Below, piece after piece: positions 1 through 9,570 of a stretch of DNA of 64,000 bases (the stretch's first letter is position 1; the number at the start of each line of letters is the position of its first letter). The translations under genes were made by a program, and so were the position numbers. The notes under the pieces are model-generated. The model was not told the origin of the DNA and made no database searches. It was given only the letters and a program-made list of their open reading frames with translations. This DNA comes from Sacculina carcini (Eukaryota > Arthropoda > Thecostraca > Sacculinidae): assembly GCA_916048095.2 (NCBI GenBank), contig OU696571.1, positions 7,262,001-7,326,000 of the forward strand, given 5' to 3'.

Positions 1-154
1 ACAGGAAACACACACAAACAGGACCGCACTGAAGCAACTGATCATGCTGAATAGTGACAAAAACTGTCTTAAATCATCTATAAGCCCCGCTCCTAATCGT
101 CTGAATATGAATTTCGCTTCTTCAGCCTTACATGTCGCATGCAGAGGCGTCGTA

Positions 155-230
155 AGTTCGTGGCAACTACAGTTGCCACGAACTAGTCGAACGAACAGTT
201 CGTTCGAACTACACGAACGAACCGTTCGTG
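155..230. repeat. Cluster of three adjacent short palindromes
   Basis: Three back-to-back inverted repeats are visible. The first, 155-184, has perfect 14-bp arms (AGTTCGTGGCAACT and its reverse complement) around AC. The second has 9-bp arms TCGAACGAA at 187-195 and its complement at 199-207. The third has 8-bp arms CACGAACG at 212-219 and its complement at 223-230. A further self-complementary CAACTATAGTTG lies near 262-273. No gene overlaps. It could be the terminus of a small DNA transposon; no family is recognised. Confidence 0.75.
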
Positions 231-300
231 GCAACAATAGTTGCTCATTAACGCCGAGTGGCAACTATAGTTGGAAGGGATTGTTTTGTTTATATCGGTG

Positions 301-360
301 ATGGGTGTTTTGTGAAGTTCTGTGTATGGGTGTTTTGTGAAGTTCTGTGTATGGCTGTTT
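301..360. repeat. 25-bp tandem repeat, about 2.4 copies
   Basis: A 25-bp unit beginning ATGGGTGTTTTGTGAAG is repeated exactly at 301-325 and 326-350, with a partial third copy. It lies in the intron upstream of the first visible exon. No function is inferred. Confidence 0.8.
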
Positions 361-556
361 AGTGTCATGTGTGAATTGTGTCCAATTGGATTCTGTGTAG
401 TTTGTGTAAGTGCGTCTCTCTGTGTGCGTGTGTGTGTGTGTGTTTAGTGCAGTTATAATTTTAGTGGTGATGATGATTGGAAGGTGGTCGGAGTAGTAGT
501 TATCATTCTTATCTATCCTTCCAAGTAGTAGTTATCATTGTTGTTCCCGTTGTCAG

Positions 557-722
557 GTCAGCGGAGATCGGGTGACGTTGCTAGCAGCGTTCAGTGACGG
601 ATGTGTACGAGTGTTGCGTGTGTGCAGCGACCGCCGACGACGAGACTGCGTCGAACTGGTGCTGGTGCAAGTATTGAAACCTCACGCGGCGGCCGTCACC
701 GTCATGGCGCTCACACCGTCCG
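557..722 (+). CDS. CFAP44: CFAP44-like gene, exon 1 of window (WD40 repeat)
   Basis: The exon opens after the acceptor TTGTCAG at 556 in phase 0 and ends in phase 1 before a GT donor at 723. It encodes a WD40 blade with LLAAFSDGCVRVLRV followed by VLKPHAAAVTVMALTPSG. In the CFAP44 family this is the segment reading roughly LLAVGFEDGVVRIL, then KPHTAPVTAIAY. The split codon joins exactly to the exon at 1408 (TCC-G/GT-CGC). CFAP44 is an axonemal WD-repeat protein of motile cilia and flagella. The GC-rich, arginine-rich coding sequence contrasts with the surrounding AT-rich repeats. Earlier WD repeats must lie upstream of the window. Identification is from remembered family motifs and exon colinearity. 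Confidence 0.8.
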
Positions 723-1041
723 GTGCTGACACTGACATATTGACACACTGCTACACTGACATATTGGCACACTGACATATTGACTCATTGTTATATTGAC
801 ACCCGGATACACTGACCCGTTGACACACTGCCATATTGACACATTGACACATTGACACACCAATACACTGCCACGTTGGCACACTGACATATTTAGACAC
901 TGATATATTGACACACTGTTACACTGACACTGACACATTGATATATTGACACACTGACACTGGTCCTCCGACGATACACTGACACGTTAGTGTCAGTGAC
1001 ATCGACGATACAGTGACACGTTAATGTCAGTGTATCGTCGG
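723..1041. repeat. Degenerate ACACTGACATATTG minisatellite with terminal hairpin
   Basis: Directly after the donor of the first exon, the intron carries irregular repeats of ACACTGACATATTG-like units up to about 960. They end in a hairpin whose 17-bp arms, CCGACGATACACTGACA at 968-984 and its exact complement at 1025-1041, enclose further ACTGACAC/GTGTCAGT complementarity. The donor itself lies at the edge of the array. No coding content is inferred. Confidence 0.8.
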
Positions 1042-1407
1042 AAAACCAAGAAATTCCGAAAAACGAAGTGCCCTCACTTTTCACGGCACGGTTTTTCTCA
1101 CTTACTTTCATCACATATGAAGTACAAACGTATACGGAATTTACTGAAAACTTCAAACCTAGGAAATTTTCACAGCCTATTACGGCTCACAACACCCCTG
1201 CTACAACAGGGTCGCGTGCAAGGTCACACTCCACGATGACCCCGGAAATCCCACACACACCGCAACCATCAAAATTCAAAAACCTTCCAAAAATCACACA
1301 AAACTCGGAGTTAAGCTAAACACTTTCACTCGCAACAACGCGCAACGCTCATCTACATGTATCATGTGTGTCTGTGTATATATATGTATGTGTGCTTGTG
1401 TGTGCAG
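1042..1407. other. Intron remainder, nothing recognised
   Basis: AT-rich intronic sequence with no ORF or repeat I recognise. It ends in a TG-rich tract leading to the acceptor TGTGTGCAG at 1407, used by the next CFAP44 exon. Confidence 0.6.
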
Positions 1408-1616
1408 GTCGCACGCTGATTTCAGCTGGACATGACGGCACCGTGTGGTTTTTCTCGCTGAGCCGGTCGACTGACGCCCGCTTCTTGGTGGTACCGCTCG
1501 GATTCTGTCGCTTTATCGATGCAGACGCGGCCGCTGTCGACATCGATGATGTGGCGACATGGGACTACCAGCATGCAGAGACGGCGACCAGCATTGAGTT
1601 TGTTCCCAAAAGCGAG
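1408..1616 (+). CDS. CFAP44: CFAP44-like gene, exon 2 of window (WD40 repeat)
   Basis: The acceptor is TGTGTGCAG/G and the donor GAG/GTTAAC. The exon enters in phase 1 (two bases complete a Gly codon) and leaves in phase 0. It encodes RTLISAGHDGTVWFFSLS, a canonical WD40 strand pattern, followed by an acidic stretch and TSIEFVPKSE. The family counterpart is the blade with a TGSTDKTVFFF-like motif. It joins in frame to the exon at 6429. The 3' splice site has a TG-repeat instead of a normal pyrimidine tract. Confidence 0.82.
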
Positions 1617-1654
1617 GTTAACTATCGCTTGTTGCTTGTCATCATGCGAGATTG

Positions 1655-2145
1655 ATGTGATTCAATCCTACTACTTGCTCCTGTTTTTACTCACCATGTC
1701 AATTCTTCATTCCTGCATGACACTTTATTTGTCTCCAATAATATTATTACTCCCACTCTTAAGAAGCCAAACCTCGATCCTACCCATCTTTGTAATTATC
1801 GTCCAATTTATATCCTTCCTCTGCCAGCTAAACCTCTTGAATGTGCTATCCATAATCAGCTCGTCCTATTATACTATTGTACTACTTGCTCTCTACACGA
1901 ATCAATCCGGTTTTGTTCCTCACGATTCCACTGAGACTCGCCTTGATTCCTTAATGAATGATATCTTATCTAACTTCTCTAACTCTATTCTTCTCCAGGA
2001 TCTCTCATATCGGTATCTCATCTAGTACTCTCTCACTAGTTGCCTCATACCTCTGTAATCGTTCTTGCTCTGCCCGCTGTGAATATGTATGCTCTTCTCG
2101 CTTTCCGCTAAATTCTGGTGCCCCTCAAGGATCTCTTCTTGGAAG
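1655..2145 (+). pseudogene. LINE (L2/CR1-like) reverse transcriptase fragment
   Basis: Broken frames on the + strand resemble the thumb-proximal part of the L2-like ORF2 intact at 54109-57015: a segment like LKKPNLDPTHLCNYRPI near 1760-1810, and a degraded palm region ending near 2145 with a GAPQGSLLG-like motif. Many stops and frameshifts make it a dead relic. It lies in the intron just 3' of exon 2. Confidence 0.6.
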
Positions 2146-2289
2146 AGAAGGCGACCCAAACATGGTATAATTAAGGTTTTTAGAAAAAATGCATCCTTTT
2201 TCTCGACAATGGGCTATACCTGAACATTTAACATTATACAAATGAACTTTCACGCAAATAAAGAAGCAGACAAAACAGCAAAAACTTAC

Positions 2290-3085
2290 CACATTGCAGC
2301 GATTAATCAGCGAGCCGGGTCTTGTGTAAAGAACTAAAGATAAAACCTGTATTTTTCTGCTGGTCTTTCTCTAAATTATGAAGTTCATTCAGGAGAACAT
2401 TTGCCAGACGACGAAACATGCTGGACATCTAATGTAAACCCGTTGAAACTACATATACCTATCAAAGTATACAGTCGTTTATGGCAGCAGGAGCGGTGAC
2501 GGTCTTCCTTGATGAAACTTTCCACCTTTTACGATATAAAATTAGGCTGTAGTTTTGTACAGGCTGCCCTTCTTATATCTTCCATTTACCCAAACGTTCA
2601 CATGCACTTCAGGTGATAATGGTTGTTAAGACTTGAAACCAAACGCGCTCTTTGTCAATGCGATGCTTGGCTGTCAAGGGGCAATTATTTGGAAAATGGA
2701 ATATCTTACAGTAGTGCTAGTTGATTTTGTGGTTGTCTGTGATGGATACAATGATAAGACCACCAGCATTCTCAACAACAGCGACCGCCTACTTTACACA
2801 TGCAAGTAACCGTGGTATGTGACCGTGTGCTTTGAGTGCCTCATAAATCATGATGCCAGGTCCTCTATGCAGCGACATATTGATAATACCCAAAGAAATG
2901 GCCCTTCAGTATGACTTGTTCAGTGCCGTGCCATACACTCCTACCAAAAATACAGCACTTCAAAATCTTTACTTCATCTATCGAGGGAAAACACATTCGT
3001 CTGTTGTAGTCTTCACTTTGACAAGCGGTTCTCTTATCACCTCATCTTTTTTAATAATTGGAGTGATGTCCTGCAGCTTGCGTTT
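2290..3085 (-). pseudogene. Possible P-element/THAP9-like transposase relic
   Basis: On the minus strand, scattered open stretches include GGLIIVSITDNHKIN near 2710-2765, which resembles the conserved SLITDNHKIN-type motif of P-element/THAP9-like transposases. Nearby segments (near 2880-2960, reading LKGHFFGYYQYVAA) could belong to the same protein. Stops and frameshifts interrupt it throughout. The assignment rests on one short motif, so alternatives, including chance, remain open. Confidence 0.3.
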
Positions 3086-3096
3086 GCTTGACGTCA

Positions 3097-3100
<4 letters not shown>

Positions 3101-3130
<30 letters not shown>
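3101..3130. repeat. (TA)n microsatellite
   Basis: A pure TA tract immediately abuts the CTAG-bearing end of the fold-back composite that follows. Confidence 0.95.
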
Positions 3131-3131
<1 letters not shown>

Positions 3132-3264
3132 TAGCGACAAGTTCCGCACTTCGTGCGGTTATGGTCGCTAGTAGATCCGCGCTACGTGCGTCTCGTAGCT
3201 TCGTTTGTAGTATTGTAAGTGATGCGGTCGCCTTGAGTTTTGTCTGGGATAGCAATGCAAATAT

Positions 3265-3465
3265 GATGATAATGCACTTGAAGCAAACGTCAAGGCCAAT
3301 GCAAACAAATGGTGTCGCAAGGATGTTGCAACACCACAGCAAGCGGCGAATAGCGATAGACGTCTGATTAAAATTATGCAAGAACAGTTCGCAGAAAAGA
3401 TGTGGTGGCAATCTGGCAGGGAAGTTTCTAGCAATCGCTCAACTGAATTCAATTCAATGTATTGA
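3265..3465 (+). pseudogene. Short coding-like fragment of unknown origin in fold-back arm
   Basis: One frame stays open for about 60 codons (KYDDNALEANVKANANKW and onward, ending MWWQSGREVSSNRSTEFN). The last third recurs on the minus strand at 5766-5850 in the opposite arm. I do not recognise the family. It may be a captured piece of a transposon protein. Confidence 0.35.
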
Positions 3466-3480
3466 GCCTCCAACAGGCTA

Positions 3481-3578
3481 TATATATACATAAACATATA
3501 CATATACACACGCACATATATATATATATATACACACACATACACATATATATATACACACACATACACATATATACA
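3481..3578. repeat. TA/CA-rich simple repeat
   Basis: Alternating ATATAT and ACACACATACACATAT tracts. Apparent reading frames across them (repetitive Tyr-Ile and His-Thr) are composition artefacts. Confidence 0.9.
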
Positions 3579-3659
3579 TTTAAAAAAACAAAAAAACAAA
3601 CACATACAAGCCATCAAATTGCACAGCAGCATTCAAATAGTTCAATACATGCAATATGT

Positions 3660-4580
3660 TTAATTCAACTGTGAAAGAAGGTGAGAATGTAGCTGTTTCG
3701 AGAAGGATTTAAGCGAGGGAGAGGACAGTAGGTGAGATGGGAGGCTATTGTATATGCGAGGAGCAGCGTGTTGGAAGGAGCGTGTAAACCAAGAAGATTC
3801 ACAGTGACAACGAGGTTCAAGAAGGATTTTAGTTTGTCTTGTATCACGAGGACACGGATGTGGAGAAAGAAGTTCAAGTAAATACTGTGGAGAGTCAGGA
3901 GAATGCAAGAGTTTATAGGTGAGTGTGCAGATTTTGTGTTGAACGCGATAAGGAATAGGAAGAATACCAAGATCACGTAGATTGGATGATGTGGGATGAT
4001 GCGGAGGAAGGCGAAGAATGAAGCGGCAGGCTTGATTAAGGATATATTGTAAAATGTTGAGTGACTTCTGTGGAAGATGAAGAAACAGTGAATTACAGTA
4101 GTCAATACGAGGAATGATGAGAGCAGATACCAGAGATTGTGCAATTGATGAATCAATGTAGGGACGGATGAGGTAAAGGTTTCGAAGGATTAGACGGCAG
4201 GTGCCAGCTGTAGAAGTAAAATGTTTTTGAAATGACAAATGAGGATCTAGTAAGACACCGAGGTCACGTACTGATGAGGAAAGAGGAAAGTCAGATAGAG
4301 GAGGATGGATCTTTGGCGGGTGAAGTACGATGTATTGAGTTTTTGAGGAATTTATTATGAGCGAACGAGAAGAAGCCCACGCTGAGATATTATTCATGAT
4401 ATGAGGAATATAGTTTTGCTCAGACAGAGGAAGGAAGAACTGAACGTCATCTGCGTATATGTGAAAAGGAATAGATAAATTTCGTAGTATTGGACATAGA
4501 GATGTCATGTAAACGTTGAAAAGGATAGGACCAAGTGATGAGCCCTGGGGGACACCTGATGAAAGAGGGAAATTTTGAGA
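3660..4580 (-). pseudogene. LINE (L2/CR1-like) ORF2 C-terminal fragment
   Basis: About 300 codons are open on the minus strand. They start at the RT motif SSGVPQGSSLGPILFNVYM, continue through the catalytic box YADDVQF, then DYCNSLFLHLPQKSL (the thumb motif of L2/CR1 LINEs), and end at a stop near 3660. The layout matches the C-terminal half of the intact ORF2 at 54109-57015 but the sequence is diverged. The APE domain and N-terminal RT are absent (5' truncation). Upstream codons in the same frame belong to an unrelated repeat at 4620-4880 and are not part of the protein. Confidence 0.75.
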
Positions 4581-4619
4581 CCGAATAAAGACAAAAGTGA
4601 TGTAGAAGAGAATGACAAA

Positions 4620-4880
4620 AGTGTGTAGAATAAAGGTAAAAAACAAACACCAATAGAAAAATATATGATAATTACAATTACAATATTGGTAAGCTACACA
4701 TATCCACTCGAAAAACGCCTGTGGAACACGCACATGCACGACAATGTACTTATTTAAACACTCTGTTTTACTACGCACTCTGCACGCAACTGGACATTTG
4801 CAAACGCTCGCTGCAAACGCTCGCTGCAATGCACGTGAGTCATGGCATATCGACACACAGACACACACACCAATATACAC
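4620..4880 (+). repeat. 250-bp repeat, copy A
   Basis: This unit recurs in direct orientation at 5003-5270 and inverted at 5521-5764. It contains an AATTACAATTACAATATTGG block and ends in (CA)n-rich sequence. It lies inside the fold-back composite. Probably non-coding. Confidence 0.8.
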
Positions 4881-5002
4881 CAATTTGCCGTTCTGCACAC
4901 ACACACGTACGTTGAGCTTTATTATTATAGATATATAGATATATGCCTGAGGTGGCAATCTCGCATGGGCGTTTCTAGCAATCGCTCAACTGAATGGCGC
5001 AG

Positions 5003-5270
5003 TGTGTAGGATAATGGTGAAAAACAAACACCAGTATAAAAATAAATGTTAATTACAATTACAATATTGGTAAGCTACACATATCCACTCGAAAAACGCC
5101 TGTGGAACACGCACATGCACGACAATGTACTTATTTAAACACTCTGTTTTACTACGCACTCTGCACGCCACTGGGCATTTGCCAACGCTCGCTGCAAACG
5201 CTCGCTGCAATGCACGTGAGTCATGGCATATCGACACACAGACACACACACCAATATATATACACCAATG
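5003..5270 (+). repeat. 250-bp repeat, copy B (direct)
   Basis: A close copy of 4620-4880 in the same orientation, followed by (CA)n-rich microsatellite to about 5500. Confidence 0.8.
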
Positions 5271-5520
5271 TGCCGTTCTGCACACACACTCACACACGTA
5301 CGTTGAACTTTATTATTATCAGATCAGATATTATAGAAACGCCCATGCGAGATTGCCACCTCAGGCACACACACACTCACATACACACTGACATACATGC
5401 ACACACACACACACACATACACACTGACATAGATGCACACACACACACATACACATACAGGTACACGTACACACACACACACATACATACACAGTGTACA
5501 GAACGGCACACTGATGTATA

Positions 5521-5764
5521 TATTGGTGTGTGTGTCTGAGTGTCGATATACCATGACTCACGTGCATTGCAGCGAGCGTTTGCAAATGCACAGTGGCGTG
5601 CAGAGTGCGTAGTAAAACGGAGTGTTTAATTAAGTACATCGTTGTGCATGTGCGTGTTCCAGAAGCGTTTTTCAAGTGTATATGTGTAGCTTACCAATAT
5701 TGTAATTGTAATTATCATATATTTTTCTATTGGTGTTTGTTTTTTACCTTTATTCTACACACTT
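5521..5764 (-). repeat. 250-bp repeat, copy C (inverted)
   Basis: The reverse complement of the unit at 4620-4880. With copy B it can form a long hairpin in RNA, with the (CA)n/(TG)-rich stretch in the loop. Confidence 0.8.
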
Positions 5765-6428
5765 TTGTCATTCAGTTGAGCGATTGCTAGAAACTTCCCT
5801 GCCAGATTGCCACCACATCTTTTCTGCGAACTGTTCTTGCATAATTTTGCAATTCTTCCCAGGAATTGCACACACGATACCGTTTTGCATTTTGTATTGG
5901 TATGTGTGTCCGTGTGCCGAAATTCTATGAACGAACACGTGTGCAGCCAGTGTTTGTGTGCGTGTGCGTCTGTATGTACGATGCGAACTTATATAATGTC
6001 GTGCACACGGATTGTGCAACATTTTGATGATCAGACGGCGATTCTGTCGCAGGCTGGTTAAACATACCAGAACCATAATACCAATATTCGCGTGCCTTTG
6101 GCACTAATAGTTGAAGCGCGTAACCGACTCAATGTGAGTATGAACACTTGAATTTTATATGCCTACACTACTTATCGAATTATATGTGGTTACACTTGTA
6201 ACCACATATAATTACCATATTATATATATACCAAACTGTACACATTATCATCATATTTGCATTGCTATCCCAGACAAAACTCAAGGCGACCGCATCACTT
6301 ACAATACTACAAACGAAGCTACGAGACGCACGTAGTGCGGATCTACTAGCGACCATAACCGCACGAAGTGCGGAACTTGTCGCTAGTATATATATATATA
6401 TATATATATTCGCGTGTGTGTGTTGCAG

Positions 6429-6593
6429 CGCAAGTTTGTGCTCCTAACCAGTTGTGGCAGAGTGTTAGAGGTGCATGTGCCGTCTGCTGACGAGCTGGGT
6501 GGTCGTCGCAACATGGATAGCGACGCGGCAGCTTCTGAGGCTGACTCGTATTTCGTCGACGGACTGATCGATCGCTGCTGGACGTTCTACAGT
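6429..6593 (+). CDS. CFAP44: CFAP44-like gene, exon 3 of window (end of WD40 blade)
   Basis: The exon starts after GTGTGTGTTGCAG and ends before donor GTCAGT, both in phase 0. It encodes RKFVLLTSCGRVLEVHVP, then an acidic linker and LIDRCWTFYS. In CFAP44 the corresponding blade reads RLLICCENGFVLEVIAP followed by a short linker and RYFRFSSIKSKI; the last motif is completed by the exon at 16098. The exon is flanked by a GT-rich acceptor and, 36 bp downstream, a long (CA)n tract. Confidence 0.82.
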
Positions 6594-6621
6594 GTCAGTA
6601 GTTCTGCAGTGTGGCGGCTGA

Positions 6622-6626
<5 letters not shown>

Positions 6627-6701
<75 letters not shown>
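6627..6701. repeat. (CA)n microsatellite split by an LTR element
   Basis: About 36 CA units. The same tract resumes at 11059-11088 on the other side of the LTR retrotransposon, so the element inserted into the microsatellite. Confidence 0.95.
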
Positions 6702-6705
<4 letters not shown>

Positions 6706-6706
6706 A

Positions 6707-7381
6707 TATAACAAAGTTATAATCAGACCAGTTTTCTATCTGTCAGTTTACTCAGTTTTCTTTCTCTCTCTTTCTCAGTTTACTTTCGCGTTCTTTAGCG
6801 GCCTGCTTGTGCAGCTGTCGTTAGGCTAATTTATGTGTTAGGGTGGCGTCAGTAGTACACTGCCCCTGATATGCTTGGCAACGTGTTACCGTTGCTTAAT
6901 TATCTTTTTTGTGTGTCTGACTTGGCTGAGCATCTCATTGCAACACGCCTGTGTACTGTCAAATCGCGTTTAGAAGTAGCTTGTGTCCCGGTTGTGTGGT
7001 TCGAGCGGTTTGGCCAGTTGGCAATTGCTTGCGGAATATGGTGCCAACGACGTGTGTTCGTAGGTATATAAACTGGGGCTTACTAAGAATAGGGGGACTT
7101 TGGCTGTGCTTGTTGGTGGGTCAGTTAGTTTGGCTTGGACTAGCGACTTGCGATGTAGGACCCACCATTATTAAGTCGTCATTAGAGCATTAGGTTCAGG
7201 AATTTATTAAGTGTTAAGAGTAGATTTGACTGGTTGCCCTGAATATACAATTCAACTTCGACTGGGTGATCATTATTTGTTATCGCGGAACACAACATCA
7301 AGAGGAACTATCAAGACTTCACGATCAGCCAAACGAAGATCAACATAATAACAACATATTATTTTTATCATCATCGTTACA
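6707..7381 (+). repeat. 5' LTR of retrotransposon 6707-11058
   Basis: A 675-bp direct repeat, by eye identical to 10384-11058. It starts TATAAC and ends GTTACA, an imperfect terminal inverted repeat (TG is mutated to TA at the 5' edge of all three copies seen). ACACA flanks both sides as a possible 5-bp target duplication, although the CA tract makes this ambiguous. Confidence 0.9.
7065..7072 (+). promoter_or_regulatory. LTR TATA box
   Basis: TATATAAA within the LTR, followed about 25-30 bp later by a G-rich segment. It is repeated at 10742-10749 and, in the diverged copy, at 18492-18499. This is the likely core promoter of this LTR family. Confidence 0.55.
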
Positions 7382-7383
7382 TT

Positions 7384-7402
7384 TGGTGCCGTGACCCGGA
7401 TC
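7384..7402 (+). promoter_or_regulatory. Primer binding site, tRNA-His type
   Basis: TGGTGCCGTGACCCGGAT begins two bases after the LTR. It is complementary to the 3' end of animal tRNA-His (ending CACGGCACCA) apart from about one mismatch. It marks the start of minus-strand DNA synthesis and confirms + orientation. Confidence 0.75.
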
Positions 7403-7759
7403 TTTAATTGTGGTTATCTTCTCGGCATAGTCGAAACTCGGTCACTTCCACCGGTGGCTCAATGAACTGTGAGGTGAGTTTTATCTCAATTTTCCTTAAG
7501 CCGTGTCAGAATCCAGAGCCTTACTCAGAATAAAATTAGGAAATATATAAAAATATATGGATAAAGTATGTATTTTAACCATAGGTATTATAGTTAATGG
7601 TACAACCAAAGCAAATATAGATAAGAAAATTCCGTAAGAAACAAGAATGAAAAAATTTACGAAAACCACTATTGAATAAGGTCAGTATGTGTTTCAGAAA
7701 GCAAAACCCAGAACTAATTTTGAAGCTAATGTTAGAAATCAATATGTTATGTAAATATA

Positions 7760-7855
7760 GGAGGACCTCCAATCAATATTTTAGTAGATGCTGGGTGTGA
7801 TGTATGAATAATATCGAAATATTGCGTGAAGAAACTAAGTTGCATGTCTTGTAGG
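7760..7855 (+). pseudogene. Retroviral-type aspartic protease relic
   Basis: One frame reads GGPPINILVDAGCDV, stop, IISKYCVKKLSC. The pattern hydrophobic-D-(T/S/A)-G is the active-site loop of retropepsins, here with Ala and an in-frame stop. It is the only recognisable coding remnant of the element's interior. Confidence 0.5.
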
Positions 7856-9049
7856 ATGCGTTTGACTAGTATAAAGGGGACAAGATTAAACAATATTGCA
7901 CTTATTAAATGATCGGTGTCTTTTGTGAATTTTGACACTAAGTATTATATTAGAGGACACGAAATTAAATATTAGGCTAATGTTGGATATTAGGCTGGGA
8001 TCTGTTTAATTATTTGTATAATTATTATGGTGTACAATTCGACTTTGATATTTTAATTTTTATGTCAAAACATGTACTATATACGACTGAGAAATATGAG
8101 AAGACAATCACTGACAAATACTTTTTTTTAATCAAGACGAGATGTTGAAATATTTGAAATGAAATGAAAAACTATCTGTCAAAAGTGACAGATGTTTAAG
8201 AGCATACATTTAAAGTATGTATAGCAACGCATATAAGATGCATTGGAACGTCAGGGCACGATACGCCGCAGATGACTAAATAACTAAATGACTGATGAAT
8301 ATATGACTAAATGACTAGATTAAGTAGATGTTGGTGTAGACACTGTGTATCTCATACCAGAAAATGAGAGTGTAAGAGGTGTTATAAAATAGGAAACGGA
8401 TATCGAGGAAAGTCCCATAGACTTAACTGATGGATATATGAATGCGTTAAATATTTAGCAAAAAAAAGAAAAATAATGTACGAGGCACACATGGTGTCAA
8501 AAGAGAAGAGGCTTGTGTCAACCGTCTAACGGTGAAAATACAGAAGACATTTAGTTGAAAGCATTTAACATGCTACTTAATAAACAAGCGGAGTTATTGA
8601 AGCAATTACTTTGTTGACTAAGTCGGTTAGTTGAAACTTGAGGCATACACAGAAGTATGCTACGACATCAATTAACGACCAATATAGTATATTGTAATTA
8701 TCATGGAGAATATACACAGAAGTATGTGTGCAATCAAAGTTACAACAGACGAAACAACATTAATCTGTAGGTGTTAGAAATATATTCTTAAAACTAGAAA
8801 AATATATGTTAACTTAACAATAATAAAGTGAAATTGGGTTTAGCCAGAATATATAAATACAATAATATTTCATAATGATTAAAAGTAAAACGGCTCTGGA
8901 TATTGCTCCTATTAATTGTATCCTATTTATTGTCTCCAATTAATTGTCTATTTTCCTCTCATGATGCAGCCCCTGTTTTCCTACCTCGTGGTAAATTAGT
9001 TTCATATTTCCAAGTGTACATTGCATGCGTTTTCATTCAATTCCCTGTC

Positions 9050-9570
9050 TCAATCCTGCTACCACACCGACACAGAACAATGAGTCACTGGCGAGAATTG
9101 TCCGTTTTTCGGTCTGAAGAGGCCAGATTGAGTCAACAGTGTGCTGAACCCCCTGATCAACCGTGTGCTGAACTGACAGTCTACTAACAACAAGAACGAA
9201 AACAATTAGCGGACTAAGATGAGTCATTGCCGAAATCATCATCAACACGAGCCGAGACAACACCAGCGGTTCACCTAGCAAACTCAAAAACAACTGCGAT
9301 AAAAGATGGGGACGAGTAATCATGGAAGACGGTCGGATATTAATCAACGTTATTGACAACGAAGTGCTGCAGATGTTTGAACACAACGACGACAGCAGCT
9401 GGATGACTGGTGAAGCAGCGCGTGGACTACGAGTCGACACAGTATACCCCGCCGGTATACGACCTCTGCCTGATGTGGTTCAAGATCAACACCGCCTGCT
9501 TGGATCGAGCCGTGGACGCGTTCGTGGTCGGCGACAAATGGTTTTATTAACACGATATATCGCCCATTTT
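9050..9570 (+). other. GC-richer patch in LARD interior, unknown
   Basis: Within an AT-rich interior, this segment has balanced base composition and several short open stretches, for example MEDGRILINVIDNEVLQMFE at 9322 and, in another frame up to 9550, VYDLCLMWFKINTACLDRAV. No family is recognised. It could be captured foreign sequence or a decayed retroelement gene. Confidence 0.3.

Larger units (their letters stand above)
3131..6393. mobile_element. Fold-back composite with inverted Helitron-like ends
   Basis: About 145 bp at the left edge (3131-3275) recurs inverted at the right edge (6245-6393), both abutting (TA)n. Each edge carries the hairpin CCGCAC-TTC/GAA-GTGCGG, then about 9 nt, then CTAG next to T, as at Helitron 3' ends, and the two ends face outward. 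A second inverted pair is 3365-3440 against 5766-5850. The interior holds a LINE fragment and three copies of a roughly 250-bp repeat. Helitrons transpose as rolling circles and make no target duplication. Whether this is one element or two elements brought together is not resolved. Confidence 0.55.

Noticed and set aside
5102-5539. 145-aa open frame with many His-Thr repeats
   Set aside because: It is translated from (CA)n microsatellite inside a non-coding repeat; the same holds for frames at 6611-6829, 57336-57704 and 63309-63602.
7575-7938. Open frames on the minus strand opposite the LARD protease relic
   Set aside because: Short, AT-driven and without motifs; the + strand protease scrap explains the region better.
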